Of a DNA stretch of 64,000 nt, positions 1-33,059 are shown one piece after another. The stretch covers positions 62,001 through 126,000 of the forward strand of contig CAUYLG010076645.1 in NCBI GenBank assembly GCA_963573385.1, in the 5' to 3' direction. The notes under the pieces were generated by a model. It saw only the letters and a list, made by a program, of their open reading frames with translations. It was not told where the DNA came from and did no database searches. The translations under genes and the position numbers were made by a program. Position 1 is the first letter of the stretch. Each line of letters begins with the position of its first letter. This stretch comes from Cacajao melanocephalus. Its lineage: Eukaryota > Chordata > Mammalia > Primates > Pitheciidae.

Positions 1-8541
<8,541 letters not shown>

Positions 8542-9230
8542 ACAAACCTCTGAGTGCCAAGGACACCACTGCAACTCACAAAGGTCTTCTTCACTGAAAA
8601 CTCATATACCTTTTAAGTTTGCTTCAACTAAAATATTAAGTGAATGCTTTGCAAATTTGACTGTATCCAGGTTTATATCAGAAGGCGAGATTGAAAAATG
8701 CTTGATGCAAAATCTATACTTCTCATTTATCTGTACATTATGTTTACTTCTAAGGATACAGCACAAACTTTTTTGTTTAAAGTGAACTACAGCTGTGCTG
8801 TGAAGAGAGTTCTTTATAAAGACTGTAGGTTCTTACAATTTTGGTTTAAAGTGTAAGATAGGAAAATGTTGGATATTTGAGGCCATGCTTAATATATTTC
8901 TATTGCAGTATCCTTTAAAAGCAAAAAAAAAAAAAAAAAAAAAAAATGCATTTATATGATAGTTTTCCTCTGTGAAAGTCCTTACTTATATGATACAAGC
9001 ACTCTGTTTTGTGCTTAAATTCTTTGGAGGGGTAGCATCAAAGTTCTTGGGGAAGGATTGTATATATGGGTCCCTTCCCTAGAAGAATGGTTGCTGATAT
9101 GGCTACTGCTTCTACATCTTGAGTTTTTTAATTTACTTTTTTTACACTGTAGCTTTGATGCTGCTTAATTCAAGTCTGGTGCTTTGCCAGATGTGTTAAT
9201 TTCAATAAATGCTTTGTGAGTTTGGTTAAA
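8542..9230 (+). other. SERINC3: SERINC3 3' UTR
   Basis: AT-rich sequence follows the SERINC3 stop without an intervening acceptor or Alu. It contains an uninterrupted 24-A tract (8923-8946) and ends near the first good poly(A) signal. The exact cleavage site is inferred. Confidence 0.7.
9204..9209 (+). terminator. SERINC3: probable SERINC3 polyadenylation signal AATAAA
   Basis: AATAAA is followed by a TG-rich stretch (TGCTTTGTGAGTTTGG), typical of a cleavage region near 9225. Later AATAAA copies at about 10,528 and 11,006 are weaker alternatives. Confidence 0.65.
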
Positions 9231-10369
9231 ATGAAGATTCACTTGGGAAAACACTGCAACTTTAGCCTGTAATTATCTTGTTATGAGTAGGTAAGAGTAA
9301 AATGCATGTGAATTTATTATATTTGCACTATAAAGGTATTTGATTAAAAGAGAAAGACTTTTAAGATTTTAAGGCCCTTTCTTCCAACAGCTTTTATGAG
9401 TTAGCAGCCATTATTTTCTGGATAGTCAAGTTTTATCAGCTTCTAGTCAGGATGCTCCTATTCCTTCTAAAATTACGGTCTGGCGTGTGAGCAAAATCTT
9501 GAATTTATTAAAAAGTTGTCCTAAATATCTTCTCTAGGTAAGATATTTGGTAAATGAGAGACAGGGAAGGCATTGTCAAGAAATATTTTCATGAGAGGTG
9601 GTGTGCAAAAAGGTAGAATAAAAGAGTTCTTTCAACAAAGATTTCCTTTCTGTTCTGTATCAGGCCCTGTAGGCTTTGGGGTACAACATTAAACGTGATA
9701 GAGGCCCTGCCATCTTGGACTTTAATAGTTCAGAGAAGAGTGCAAATGAGCTGACAGATTGTTGTAATTTGGTGAATTTGTGCCGTGATTTAGGAATTAG
9801 AGTGAACTCAAAGGAGAGGTATTTGGTGTCATGGTAGGCTTTCTGGAGAAAGTGATGTTTAAGCCAAGAACTCTTAGAAGTTAGCTAAGAGAGAAATAGG
9901 AAGGTGAGATGACATTGCGGAGTAGATAAAACTGCATGGTAAAGGCAGGGAGATGGAGAAAAAAAGTTCAGTAAAGCTGGAATGGGGAAATGTAGACAGG
10001 GACTGAGTTATAAAGGGCTTTATAAACCTCGGGAAAGAGTTTGGACCTTATGTTGAGGGCAGCTGAAAACATTCATAGTGCCATGAACAGATTTTATCTT
10101 CAGTTACTTGAGCTGATATATAGAGAATGGATTTTGAGAGATGAGACCAGGAGCAGTCCATATGAAATGTGAAATAGAGAAGTAGAATTGTAGGGATGGG
10201 GAGAAATTGACAGGTGAGGGCTGCTTAGCAATTAGAATTTTAACACTGGCAGTTGTGAATAATATAAGGGAGAGTTAGATTTTTGAGTGATTCTGGTTTC
10301 ACCATCTAGGTGGATAGTGGTTCCATTTATTCAGGTGGTAGATGTAGATGGTCTCTTAAGAATGGTTAA

Positions 10370-10535
10370 GAGGCTTGGGAGTCAGACTACTTAGGTTTGT
10401 ATCCCATCTTTGCCATTTTCTGGCTGTGAAACTGGTCAGCTAATATTTGTTGAGTACATACTATGCTTTATGATCTTGGGCAGCTGACCCTCAGTGTTGG
10501 TGCCTAATACGTATATAAGACTGTTGAATAAAGTT
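10370..10535 (+). repeat. MIR-like SINE remnant
   Basis: Weak MIR order: 'gggagtcagactacttagg', a 'tctggctgtgaaactgg' core, then a 'gttgaataaag' end. Heavily diverged. Confidence 0.4.
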
Positions 10536-11660
10536 ATTTTGCAAAGTGTAACCCATTTTTAGCACTGGCAGTAGCTGCTAATCTCATTATGGTCTAAAAT
10601 AAAACAATATTCAAAGATCAGAGATGTTTAGCCAGAATCTGATGGAGGCTGGATTTCAGATGTTACAGAATTAAACACAGGAACACAGAGGGGACAGGCT
10701 CAGTTGGGGTGGAGGTAGGGGGTAGGGAAGCAGGACTTGATATCAATTATTAGAATCATTGTGTTTTAAACCAGTGGTTTATGTCAGGGTGTATAGCATT
10801 GCAAGGGATTTGAGGGACAGATGGGGAAATGTAGCCCCTTATTTTGCCAGTGTAAAGCAGATACCCCGCTTTTCTTTACAGTAGGAGAGTCAGCTTAAGC
10901 TTTAAAGGTCCTAAACTTCAAAAACATTACAGTGCCCATCCTCCGCCTTAATGTAATTCAAAATACAAACAATACTAAATGTAAAATAAATGTAACAAAG
11001 TCCAATAAAGTTATTTTTTTCTTGTGATGATAACTTTGATATTAATTTGAAGTAACAAACACTCTTTAAAAGTTAGGAGGCAGTGTCCCTGCTTTGCTTG
11101 GTCCTACCCTAAGAATTACTGAAGTCTGCTTGTTAGTAGGAAACCCAGTAGTTTAATGAAGAATCAAGTGAATTCTACACATGAATGCTGAATTATGCAC
11201 AAGCATAAGTAAGCCAGAATTTTGAGTAAGGTCAGGGTCATCATTTAAAGCAGGGAAGTATTTTGAGTCATCAGATCTCAGGGTGGCATCTCATTCCAGA
11301 TGAGTACCTTGGTGTTTCATCACTATGAAAAGGCTTGTCTAGCCTTGGGGAATGCAGGTTAGGACCCTGGCTTTTGGGTCAGGGACATGCTATAGGAACT
11401 CATCACAGGTAACAGCAGTGGCTGCCACTTTGACCTAGTTACAGCTAGGAGAAAGCTTCTAGGTCCATGCTGGACTCCTTTACTTTCTAGGTTGGTCTTG
11501 CAAGGTACCTGGTTGGGAAGTAAAACTTTGTCTTGATAATCAGAGAGACAGACTGCCAAAGAGTAGCCATGGAGCTGGTTCTCAGTATAGAGGGTTTGTT
11601 TTTTTCTTTTTGGCTAGTCAAGTGAGGGATGGAGAAGGAACAAAGAAACCTGTAACGGTT

Positions 11661-11956
11661 TTGTTTTGTTTTGTTTTTCAAGACAGAGTTTTGCTCTTGT
11701 CACCCAGGCTGGAGTGCAGGGCACCATCTTGGCTCACTGCAACCTCCCAGGTTCAAACAGTTCTCCTGCCTCAGCCTCCCAGGTAGCTGGGACTACAAGC
11801 GCACACCACCATGCCCAGCTAATTTTTGTATTTTTAGTAGAAGTGGGATTTCGCCATGTTGGCCAGGCTGGTCTCACACTCCTGGTCTCAAGTGATCCAC
11901 CCACCTTGGCCTCCCAAAGTGCTGGGATTTATAGGCGTGAACCACTGCACCTGGCT
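11661..11956 (-). repeat. Alu SINE, antisense
   Basis: Preceded by a TTTTG tail repeat. Opens CAAGACAGAGTTTTGCTC and closes GTGAACCACTGCACCTGGC. Confidence 0.93.
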
Positions 11957-12486
11957 GTTTTCTTTTTACACATTCAGGCTAAAGCAAGTATGCACATAAT
12001 GAGTCATGCATTTGATCTGTGCAGATTGATAACAGATAGTAGGCTTATGCTTATTAATGGAAGCTGCTGTTCATCTCTACCCTTTTTGTGTTGGTCTATC
12101 TATGCTGTTACCTAGGCACCCAACTCAGTGATGTCCAAATTACTGGTGGATGACTCAGGCTACACCATGCCTATGTCCTCAGGTGAAGAATAATAATAGA
12201 AACCACATAGATAGGTACGTGTACCAAGCATTAAACAGACAGTATTCACATGCCTGTAAGGTGGTGATTATTTCCCTCCCTCCTTCCTTTTATATATCAG
12301 TCAATCAGTTTTGAGGCTTAGAGAAGATAATGTCTTGCCTGTGGTTACTCAGTAAGAGGCGAAACAGAGAAACCCAGGGCTTGGCTTAAGAGTTCTTTTT
12401 TCAATTAGACCTCATTGTCTCTTGGCCCATAAGGATATAAGAGACAAGATGTATTAGAGACATGTAAGGGTCATCTGGCCCAGTAA

Positions 12487-12567
12487 TGACTCATCACCAA
12501 CTCACCAGATCTACCATGGGCACCTAGTTTTTGTCTACTCTGGGGCCCAGAGTGCTTGCTCCTCTAC
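12487..12567 (+). repeat. local direct duplication, copy 1
   Basis: Matches 13030-13107 over about 80 bases with scattered differences. Both contain 'acctagtttttgtct', 'ctctgggg' and 'gctcctcta' in the same order. Confidence 0.85.
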
Positions 12568-13029
12568 TCGTCACTAACAGAGTTAGTCAACTGAAGGCAG
12601 TGACTCATGTCTTTTACTAGGTCAGCATATTCCTAGTGGCTGGTACCTACTCAGGAAAGAGCATGAATATTTGGTTAAAAACATTTTCCTCAGAAGAGTG
12701 GTACCCTAAAGGGTCTTATTACTCACCAGCTTTAAAGGCAATAATGTGAAACTTTGCTGCCACTGAGTATAATGGTGCCAAACTAGTGCTGTGTAAGGAG
12801 GGGGCGAGGGCATCAAGAAAATACTGACTCAGCACAGGGCCTCACGAGACTGCTGTTGAGAGAAAAGGATTGGAAGTTAGCTTCATTTTTCCATACGTGA
12901 GAAGCAAACTGAACTGAAGTTCCACAGCTTCCTAGGGAAGGCTGACCTAAAGGGCTGGTCATGCTGCAATGTTAAGTACTTAACCCGTTGCATCACTAAA
13001 GTGTACATCCTGTGTTAGTGTTTCTCAAC

Positions 13030-13107
13030 TGACTCATCAACTCACCAGAGCTACAGTGAGGACCTAGTTTTTGTCTCCTCTGGGGCACAGAGTGCCTGCT
13101 CCTCTAT
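13030..13107 (+). repeat. local direct duplication, copy 2
   Basis: Partner of 12487-12567, about 540 bases downstream. Weak similarity may resume after a gap in copy 2 ('cagagttggtcaa'). Confidence 0.85.
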
Positions 13108-13379
13108 AAAAACAGAGGACACAGAAACAGCTTAGCAAGCATGGGACCAGAGTTGGTCAAGCCATGCTCCAGTTACCCCTCAAGAGTCTGGGCTTACTTC
13201 CGGAATAAAATGTTCAGTTACAGTTTGGGTTTCAGAGGTTAATAACCACTGCTTGTGTTTTCAAGAAGCCAGGAAAAAAGTCAATTTCTTGTACTTTCTT
13301 ACTCTCTGAAAGAATCCTACCTTCTCTCTCTTTTCTATCTGGGGACTGGTTATTTGCCTCCAACCATCAGAGAAAATAG

Positions 13380-13580
13380 TGGGCTTGTCACACTTCCTGG
13401 GTTTGAATCCCATTCTTAGTATTTGGCTAGTTGTGTGTCATTGGGGAAGCTACTTTTCTGTACCTCAGTTTCCCGACAGGGACAGTAACATGACTGCATT
13501 AAGGGTAGCTGAAGGTTAAGTGAGATTATCAGTGTCCTTAACACACGTGTGGCCAGCCCACATGCACATTCTGGAAATGA
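13380..13580 (+). repeat. MIR SINE
   Basis: MIR landmarks in order: 'gggtttgaatccca', 'ctagttgtgtgtcattggg', 'acctcagtttccc', 'gtgagattatc'. Confidence 0.65.
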
Positions 13581-13900
13581 CTGGCTCTCATTAGAAAGAT
13601 TCGAGGCCAGTCCAAGAAGCATAGCTGGGCCTCAAGAATGTAAAACTTTGCATATCACCTCTACCACTCTGTGTAACTAGCTGCATTCTCCTCTCTCTAT
13701 ACTGCAGCAGTCTAAATGCACATGATCCTCGGAGGCAGCGGTGCGTCTACAGAATGCACTGTCCTATCACAGTGCCCCTCCCTCTCTCACCTGCAGGGGA
13801 GCCTCTGTCTCCCCCGGCTGTGAATAATGAACCTTGGAACCTTTATCCAAACCATCATCATCACAAAAGCATCCCACGCACATTTAACTTTTCAGGGGTT

Positions 13901-13906
13901 TTTATT
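13901..13906 (-). terminator. TTPAL: probable TTPAL polyadenylation signal (AATAAA on minus strand)
   Basis: AATAAA on the minus strand is followed, 20-50 bases on, by a strongly TG-rich stretch (TGTGCGTGGGATGC, then TGTGATGATGATGG), the classical downstream element. Confidence 0.6.
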
Positions 13907-14462
13907 GTTTCAGACCCAGTCATGCATACTAAAATTACATATTTTCACCACTTTGACTTAGAAAATGCACTAGAAAAATAAACTTTTGGTCAAAACAAAC
14001 ACTGAAGTACATGAATCCACCATGTATCCCTATACTCAAAGCCAAACTGAATTTCAGTTTGAAGCAAAGAATGTGACCAGTGGCTGAAATGATGGTCCAA
14101 GCTGGTCAGAAAATTACCTCACCTCCCACTCCATCAGAGGCTCTTGATCAGAGAGATTTCAAGTATTGCACTTGTAACAGGTTCTTACCTAATATGCCCA
14201 GAAGCCGAGGCACAGCCACAAGAATCCACAGCAGCAGCATCTCACTGCCTCACTAAACCTGCTGCCCAGTGAGATGAAAAGAAAAACAGCCCAGTGAAAA
14301 ATAGGAATTTCATCACCATCATCTCCATTCACAAATCACATCGATCCTTCCCATGAAGCAAGTTCCTATAGACTCTACTGATGCTTGTTACTAGCATTTT
14401 AAGCAAACCATTTCTCCAAGTCAGGAGAGCAGCAGAATAAATGAATTTATTTCAGGGCAGCA

Positions 14463-14791
<329 letters not shown>

Positions 14792-15240
14792 GAGAGCAGA
14801 AGAATTTAGATTTACAAAATTAACAGATCCCAATGCGGAGAGTCATTACCAGAACCGACATCTTTCCTGAACAGTAGGCATGTTGCTGTTCCGTATCTCC
14901 ACACCTCTCATGGCCACAGGACAGCCACATGTATATAATTGGTTTAGCTAACATTTTACTCCCTAAATGAAAGGAGGCTTTAAAGGAAAATCTTAAGATG
15001 CTGGCAACTATAAAATGGTAAAGCTTTCAAAAGGTATTATAATCACCACGGCAGTACTCTAGCTTTTGCTACCCAAATGAAAAAAAAAAAAATCCCACAA
15101 TTGAGCTGAGAGTCAAATAGCATTTAAAGAAACTGCCCACCCAGGGAGAATTCAGAAAGGCTCATTATAAAGGAATTCAGAGAAATGACTCGTACTGTCA
15201 CATTTCTGAAGAAATCGTGTTTTGTAAGCTGGTTTTTTAC

Positions 15241-15402
<162 letters not shown>

Positions 15403-15704
15403 AATTTTTTTTTTTTTTTTTTTGAGATGGAATCTTGCCCTGTCACCTAGGCTGGAGTGCAGTGGTGCGATCTCGGCTCACTGCAACCTCTCTGCCTCCG
15501 GGATTCAAGCGATTCTCCCGCCTCAGCCTCCTGAGTAGCTGGGATTACAGGCACTCACCACCATGCCTGGCTAATTTTTCTGTTTTTAGTAGAGGGGGTT
15601 TCACCATGTTGGCCAGGCTGGTCTTGAACTCCTGACTTCAGGTGATCCACCCACCTCGGCCCCCAAAAGTGCTGGGATTACAGGCATAAGCCACTGTGCC
15701 CAGT
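15403..15704 (-). repeat. Alu SINE, antisense
   Basis: A long T-run and GAGATGGAATCTTGCC at the start; ends AAGCCACTGTGCCCAGTC. Confidence 0.93.
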
Positions 15705-18700
15705 CTTCTAACCTGACTTAGAAACTTCCTAAGTGAAACCAGGATGAAATACGAAAGCTCTAAAGCTACTTTTGCGTTCATTTGTGCAGCAGCAATAGGA
15801 TAAAAAAAAATGCAAGAAAAAAATTAAAAAAATAAAGCAACCTTGACCAAGAGCAAGTTAGAAACTCAAGACAGGAAGCCAGGGTAGCACTTCTGGTTGT
15901 TTCTGTAGATTTCATCCAGTCTCTCCCCCATGAAGGCAAAATAGGATTCTAGGAAGAGGTACAACTTTCCAGAATTCCATGTTGGGATGTGGGGGAAGAA
16001 GAGGAAGAAAATTCTCATATTCTGAAACTTACAGATTGATTTGGAAGCTTTTAGGTACCAATTCATTCAGACCTAAATTTCCTAAATAACAAGCCAGTTG
16101 AGGGGGAAAAAAAGGAAAAAGCTTTTAAAAAGAGAGAGTACAGTGTCTCTGGCAGTAAAGTCAACTAGATAACCAAGAATAAAGTTTGGAGTATAGATCT
16201 CCTTTCTCATAGAATCGCTCAGGGATATTAAACAACTCATCCAAGGCCACATAGTGAGGTGTAAAGGTAGAGCCCGGGTCTCCTAATTTACTGTCCCATT
16301 TCCTGACACCACACTACCTTGAATTTAGGGAAAAGTTAATTTCCAAGTGTTTGTGCATTCGGCCAGAACTTCTCCCTAAAGGAAAATACTCCCAGCTCTT
16401 GAGGTTCATGTGTTTGTCCCACCAGTGTGCTCCCCTCTATTGAGAAATGCTCACAATGCCCCCTCGTTGGTCATTCCCCACCCCGCTGAGGCAATGTGAC
16501 ACAAACACCCCAGGTGAAGCCACAAGGAGACCACCTTGATTTTCACCCAGGGAGGTCTTGGTTTCACAGCTTGGTTCAAGGTTCCTGAGGTGTCGAAACT
16601 ATTTGATATCTCTTTGGAGCCAAAACAGCAAGCAGCTACCGGAGGCAGATGACTTACTTAGGCTCTGACTTCTTCCAGAAGCTGAGTGAAACCACTCCTT
16701 CCTTGTCCAGCTGGAAAAACCTAAGAAACAAGCCTCTCCAACTCTGGTCTTTGAGATAATTCTCTAAGAGATCTTTGGCCATGCCTACGTTAAGACAAAG
16801 GCCAGGAATGCAGTGTAGAATTTAAGCCCCAGGGCTGAGTGATTCATTCCTCTTTACCTAGTTTTTTGTTTTGTTTATCTGTCTTCCCTCTTGGGACCTA
16901 AGAAAGCCTCCACCCAATTCGCCCATCCAGGCCACTGGGTTCTGAACCCCCTCCTTTAGCCATCCCACTTGCTCTACTTGGGCCTTTTCAGCAATGCTGG
17001 TCACATCATCATCAGATGGTACTAGAAGCAGCCAGGAGTGCTTTTTGGCACTTCCAGCTCAGCTAGGACCCTACAGGATCCAGGGTTAGTATCCATGGTG
17101 AAAAGAACTCTAGAATTGTATTAATGAGGTAAAGTAAATTAATTTCCACCAACAACTTCTCCAGACATTTAAAAAACGATAGAGATGAACAACTTAGTAG
17201 CAACAGACTGGCCTTCAAATTTGAGTATTGTTCTCTCCCTAACTGAGCTATCTGCCTTGACTGTTTAGTCTAATAAATGCACAGAGAAGGTGCACGCACA
17301 ACACATAATACTTGTCACTGTTTAACACCATGATCACATGGAATACACCTGAAAGGAAATAGGTAGAAAGCTATCACGTGAACCACCTAATTTGGTGCTT
17401 GGGCTAAGGCTAAAATCTTGACAGGGAAGTTCTAAAGTGCTGAAATGCAGAACATTCAGGCTGGCTGGTTCACCCAGACCAGAGAGAGAAACTCAAGTGG
17501 GGCTGGGAAGGCAGGGGGCCCAGAAGTGACCCAGCAATAACCTGCCCCATGTCCATTTCCAGAGACCAAAATTTAAGAATCTCAACTAATTAACTACTAT
17601 AGCCAGGTTTACAATATAGTACCAGAATCTAAGGGATGGAAGGAATTCATCATACAAGATCCTGGTCGCTTCACTTGGCCTCACAAAAGCCATCTTTTCA
17701 AAATTTAACCATCACTATAAAAGGAAATTGGTGTCACTGAGTCCCAGAAATACACATAATAGTTTCTTTAAAGGCAGGGCTAATTGGTGACACATCTCTC
17801 TTGGAAAGACACGTGTATCACAAAAAACAAAACCAAACCACAGGATCCCACCACTTGTATCTAGATAGTTACCTTTCTAGGCAGAAAATCTTAACATTCA
17901 GTAACTAAACCAAATCCCAGAGGCTCAGCAGCCAAAAGGGCCCTCGCTGACACTTCATCCAGCCTCATTTTACAGAGAAGGTTGAGGCCCACAGAGGCCC
18001 ATGTCTTGTCCATAGTTGCACACTTGGGTGGGATCCAGGTCTCTGATTCCTAGACCAGAATTCTTGTAGCTACATGGGCCTGGAATCCAGTATTTTCTGT
18101 TGAGTAAAATTACTTCCTGCCAGGTCCCTGTATGATTCTATTGAGAGCCAGGGCTAAGGCTTTGTGGATTTGGGAAAACTTAAGTTTCCAATGCAAGCTT
18201 CAAGCAATGAGTCCCAGAGGTGCTTTGAAGTTTCCAGCTTCCACATTTGACCACAAAGTGCTGCTTATGTCCTGATGCTTGCATGATCCAGTTAAGATGC
18301 TTTCCAAACCCAGTGACAGCAGCTAGGGCCCGCATGTCTAGTTTAGTTTCCCGATGAGCAGCAGAGGTCTGTACTTAGGGTTTCTGTGAAACACACAAAC
18401 TCCCAGTGTCACATTTGGTCACACTGCAGGTTTGGCCAAATTATTTCATAGAAGTAGTTCTGACTGGCCAAAAAGGTTTTTCTCCTGGAAAGTGGGATCA
18501 AGGTGACTTTGGTCCTGATTTTTCTTGCTTCCAAGATGTGTAAGAACCAGATCACCACCCCCAACCAAAAAAAACAAAACAAAACAGATAGAGCCTCCAG
18601 ATTAATAGTTGCAAACTTGGATCCCAAATGTTTAAGAATCAGTGGGGAAGTTTTCCATGTCTTCTATGGAGTAATTCAAGTAACCAAAGGCTTACCCCAA

Positions 18701-18852
18701 AATGGGCTCCCCCTCATATCTCACAGGCTGTTCCTCCATCTTGTAGTTTAATTACAAGGAGCAAGACTGAATCCTTGGCACCTTAAATTCTCCTTGTGCC
18801 TCTCCAAAGAAAAGAAGGAAAAGAATGAAGGATGGTGACCCTGGGGGACAGG

Positions 18853-28955
<10,103 letters not shown>

Positions 28956-29295
28956 TAGCTACCAGGGTTCCCTGCCAACACAGAAGCCCTAAGCCAAGTT
29001 AACAAGGCTTAGCAGTGCTTATTCCAAATCCCAGGGCAGCACAGTGTAGGGCACAGGAACACTTCCTGTAAAAGCCAAGTAACCTCAGAGCAGTGTTTCT
29101 CAATTGGGGGAAATGAACTGGATCTAAACTATACACACTAGTCTGACCCCAGGCCGACTGCGTCCCCAGGGAGGTAGCCAGCAGCTCTAGCAGACTATAC
29201 ACTCCCTAATGAACACCAGGGCCTTACTTATAAATGTATGAATAGGGCTCGACCTTATTGGTCATTAAATAAATGTAAATTAAAACAACTCTGAG

Positions 29296-29579
<284 letters not shown>

Positions 29580-29604
29580 CCAAAAAAAACCGAGGTTCAG
29601 ATTG

Positions 29605-30135
29605 GCAAAAATAAAAAAAGTGTACTCTGATATGCCTGCTGCTGCTGGGAGTACAAATTGACATAGCCTCTTTGGAGGGAAGCTGTCAGTATCTTCAGAA
29701 TGTAAACCCACATGCCCTTTGGTCAACAATTACATTTATAAGACATATACTTGTATATATGTGCAAAATATGCACATGGCCTTCACAAGTATTATAATGA
29801 TAAAAGATTAGAAACACCTTAACTGCCCATGAGGGGAGGACTGGTTAAGTAATATTACCATATGAATGGGGTATTAGTCAGTCATGAAAAGGAATTAGGC
29901 AGATCTTTATGAATTGACATGTTAAAAAAGCAAGTTGTAGAATAGTGTACAGAAAATAATGTTTTTAATGTATACACATATATACACTTGTGAACGCACA
30001 GAAAATTTCTGGAAGGATATAAGAAACTTACCAATGGTTACCTCTAGGGAACATAACTGTACAAGCGAACATTTAAGACGAGAAAGGGGATTTTTACTGT
30101 ACTGTTTGAATTTTTTACCATGTACCCATGTAACT
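29605..30135 (+). repeat. old L1 (L1M-type) 3' fragment, sense
   Basis: Typical ancient L1 tail order: 'gggagtacaaattgacatag', 'ttagaaacaccttaactgcc', 'aaaaaagcaagttgtagaat', 'ctggaaggatataagaaac', then 'tttgaattttttaccatg'. Confidence 0.7.
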
Positions 30136-30547
30136 TATTGTGGCAGCTGGGAATATGTGCCTGTCAGATTTCCTGCTGGGAAAACCTAATTGATAAAGGA
30201 CCCCAGTGGCTGTCCCTCTAGATCCACTCTCCAGGGGAAGCCAAAACTTTCCACAGCCCTCTGTGGCCTCACTGCTCCTAGCCAATGATTGAGTGAGACA
30301 TGGGACTCCTCTAACAGGCAGCTTTGGCTTGAGGGCCTGGCCAAACCTTTGTTGGGACTGCCCTGCAGGCAGAGACTTGCTGCCCAAATCTCCTTCACAG
30401 GAGCTGATCTGCATTACTGCCAATGGCTCTTCCTGACTTCTCCCGCTCCCTTCCCTGGTGTTGTTCTTCACAGGGGTTGCCTCTAAATTTCTAGCATGTC
30501 TGATCTCGTTCTAGTGTCTGCTTCTTAGAGGACCTGAATTCATGCAC

Positions 30548-31317
<770 letters not shown>

Positions 31318-31320
31318 CTC

Positions 31321-31618
31321 AGACTGAGCATGGTGGCTCACACTTGTAATCCCAACACTTTAGGAGGCTGAGGCAGGTCGATCACCTGAGGTCAGGAGTT
31401 CGAGACCAGCCTGGCCAACATCGTGAAACTCTGTCTCTACTAAAAATACAAAAATTAGCCAGGTGTGCTGGCGCGTACCTGTAGTGTCAGCTACTTGGGA
31501 AGCTGAAGCAGGAGAATCGCTTGAAACCAGGAAGCAGAAGTTGCAGTGAGCCAAGATTATGACACTGCACTCCAGCATGGGCGACAGAGTGAGACTCCAT
31601 CTCAAATAAATAAATAAA
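31321..31618 (+). repeat. Alu SINE, sense (cluster member 4)
   Basis: Adjacent to the truncated antisense copy, giving a near-contiguous inverted Alu pair. The tail is (AAAT)n. Confidence 0.93.
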
Positions 31619-31629
31619 AATATATTTTA

Positions 31630-31735
31630 AAAGGACCACTCTGCTGTCTTGAGAATGGACTCTAACAGAGTGAGGACTGAAGCAAAGAGGCCATTTAGAG
31701 GTTATTGTAATAATCCAGGTGAGAGATGCTGGTGG
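31630..31735 (+). repeat. old interspersed repeat fragment, family unassigned
   Basis: 'ggaccactctgctgtcttgag', 'gaggttattgtaataatcc', 'aggtgagagatgctggtggcc' follows a pattern seen in many mammalian loci. It appears to be the 3' continuation of the repeat type at 9650-10250. Confidence 0.45.
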
Positions 31736-31819
31736 CCTGGAGCAGGTGGCCTTTGCTGACCCCCAGGCCAGGTGAGGCACCTCCCCCAGACTTCTCCCAC
31801 TCTGTTGCAATTGTCTATT

Positions 31820-31930
31820 GGCAATTTGTGAGCAACAACCAAGTCTGTCTTGTTCATCATCTTAAACCCAGCATCTAACGTGGTGTCTTAGACACAGTCT
31901 GCACTCCATAAATATCTGTTGAATGACTTT
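31820..31930 (+). repeat. L2 LINE 3' tail
   Basis: 'ttaaacccagcatctaacgtgg' then 'ctccataaatatctgttgaatga'. Confidence 0.65.
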
Positions 31931-33059
31931 AGTGTGCTTGGCAGAGAGGTATGCTAAGTGAAGAATGAACAACTATGGCTTTGTTTCTATGGAAGTCACC
32001 AAGAGATGCCTGCAATCCCAATCTAGTGTCTACCTGAGACAAATGTGTTCACAAGGTATAGGCCTCACCTCCAGCCTCATTTCCCATCTCACCCCACCCT
32101 GATGCACATTAAATGCCAGTCAAAACAAACTGATGACCCATCATCCTTGGAACACCTCGTGCACTTCTGATACACTCTACCTGAAATTTTCTCTTCTTTG
32201 TTCCTATCAGACAGCTCAAATTGCCTTCAAGACCCAGCTGCCATGTTATCTTCTCTTTGAATCCTTTCCAAACTACCTGAGGGTGATTCCCTCCAGTTTT
32301 CCACAAAACTGGGTTCCTATTTCTTTTTTTAGAAATTACAGTCCAATGGCATGGGCGTTTACATAAAACCAGGCTCAATTTCACCACCCATTCATTTATC
32401 CAATAATTACTGATCACCTACCACATATGTCAGGCACTGTGCTCACAGGCACTGGGAACGCACATGCAAACAATCTAATTCCTTGCCTTATGAAGCTTAC
32501 ATCACAGTGGAATGAAGATAATGCATACCTGAGCATTTTACCATGTATCAAGCATTGCTAAACACTTTATGCATTTCCTCATTTAATTTTCACAGTATTT
32601 GGTGAGAGCGCTATTACTGTTCCCATTTTAAAAAGGAGGACAAGAAGCACTGTCCCTTAGAATGTAAATTCCACGAGGGCAGAGTGCTTGTCTGCCACGT
32701 CCGCTGCCACCCCCAGTGCCTGACACATGGCAGTGGCCTGTACACACCAGCAGGGGATATAGGTTAAGCAATGCGCCACGGGGGAACCCGGTGAGGCAGA
32801 GCAAGGATGCGTCTAGCCCCACCCTGGGCTCCTCATCTCTACCCTCCACCTGGAGCTTCCTGTTGACTCTCCAGGGCCGCAGCAGTGCCGAGCGCCCAGC
32901 AGGGCTCAGTCACAGGCTGATGAATGAGCTGACAGGCGGACATATAAGTGAGATGCAGACACCACTTACGGGTGAAGCCGGGGATCTCCCCCCATCTGGA
33001 GCCCATCGCTTTCCGGAGCATCACTTTCCTCTCCACCCCTTCCTCACAACAAGCAGAGG

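Larger units (their letters stand above)
9231..13875. other. intergenic interval between converging SERINC3 and TTPAL ends
   Basis: No gene is seen. 9650-10330 looks like an old interspersed repeat (family unassigned; a fragment of the same kind lies near 31630-31735). A weak MIR-like block lies at 10370-10535, one Alu at 11661-11956, a local direct duplication at 12487/13030 and a MIR at about 13380-13580. Confidence 0.6.

Noticed and set aside
11666..12115. 149-codon plus-strand open frame
   Set aside because: The body is antisense Alu; the downstream part is unique intergenic sequence with no family resemblance.
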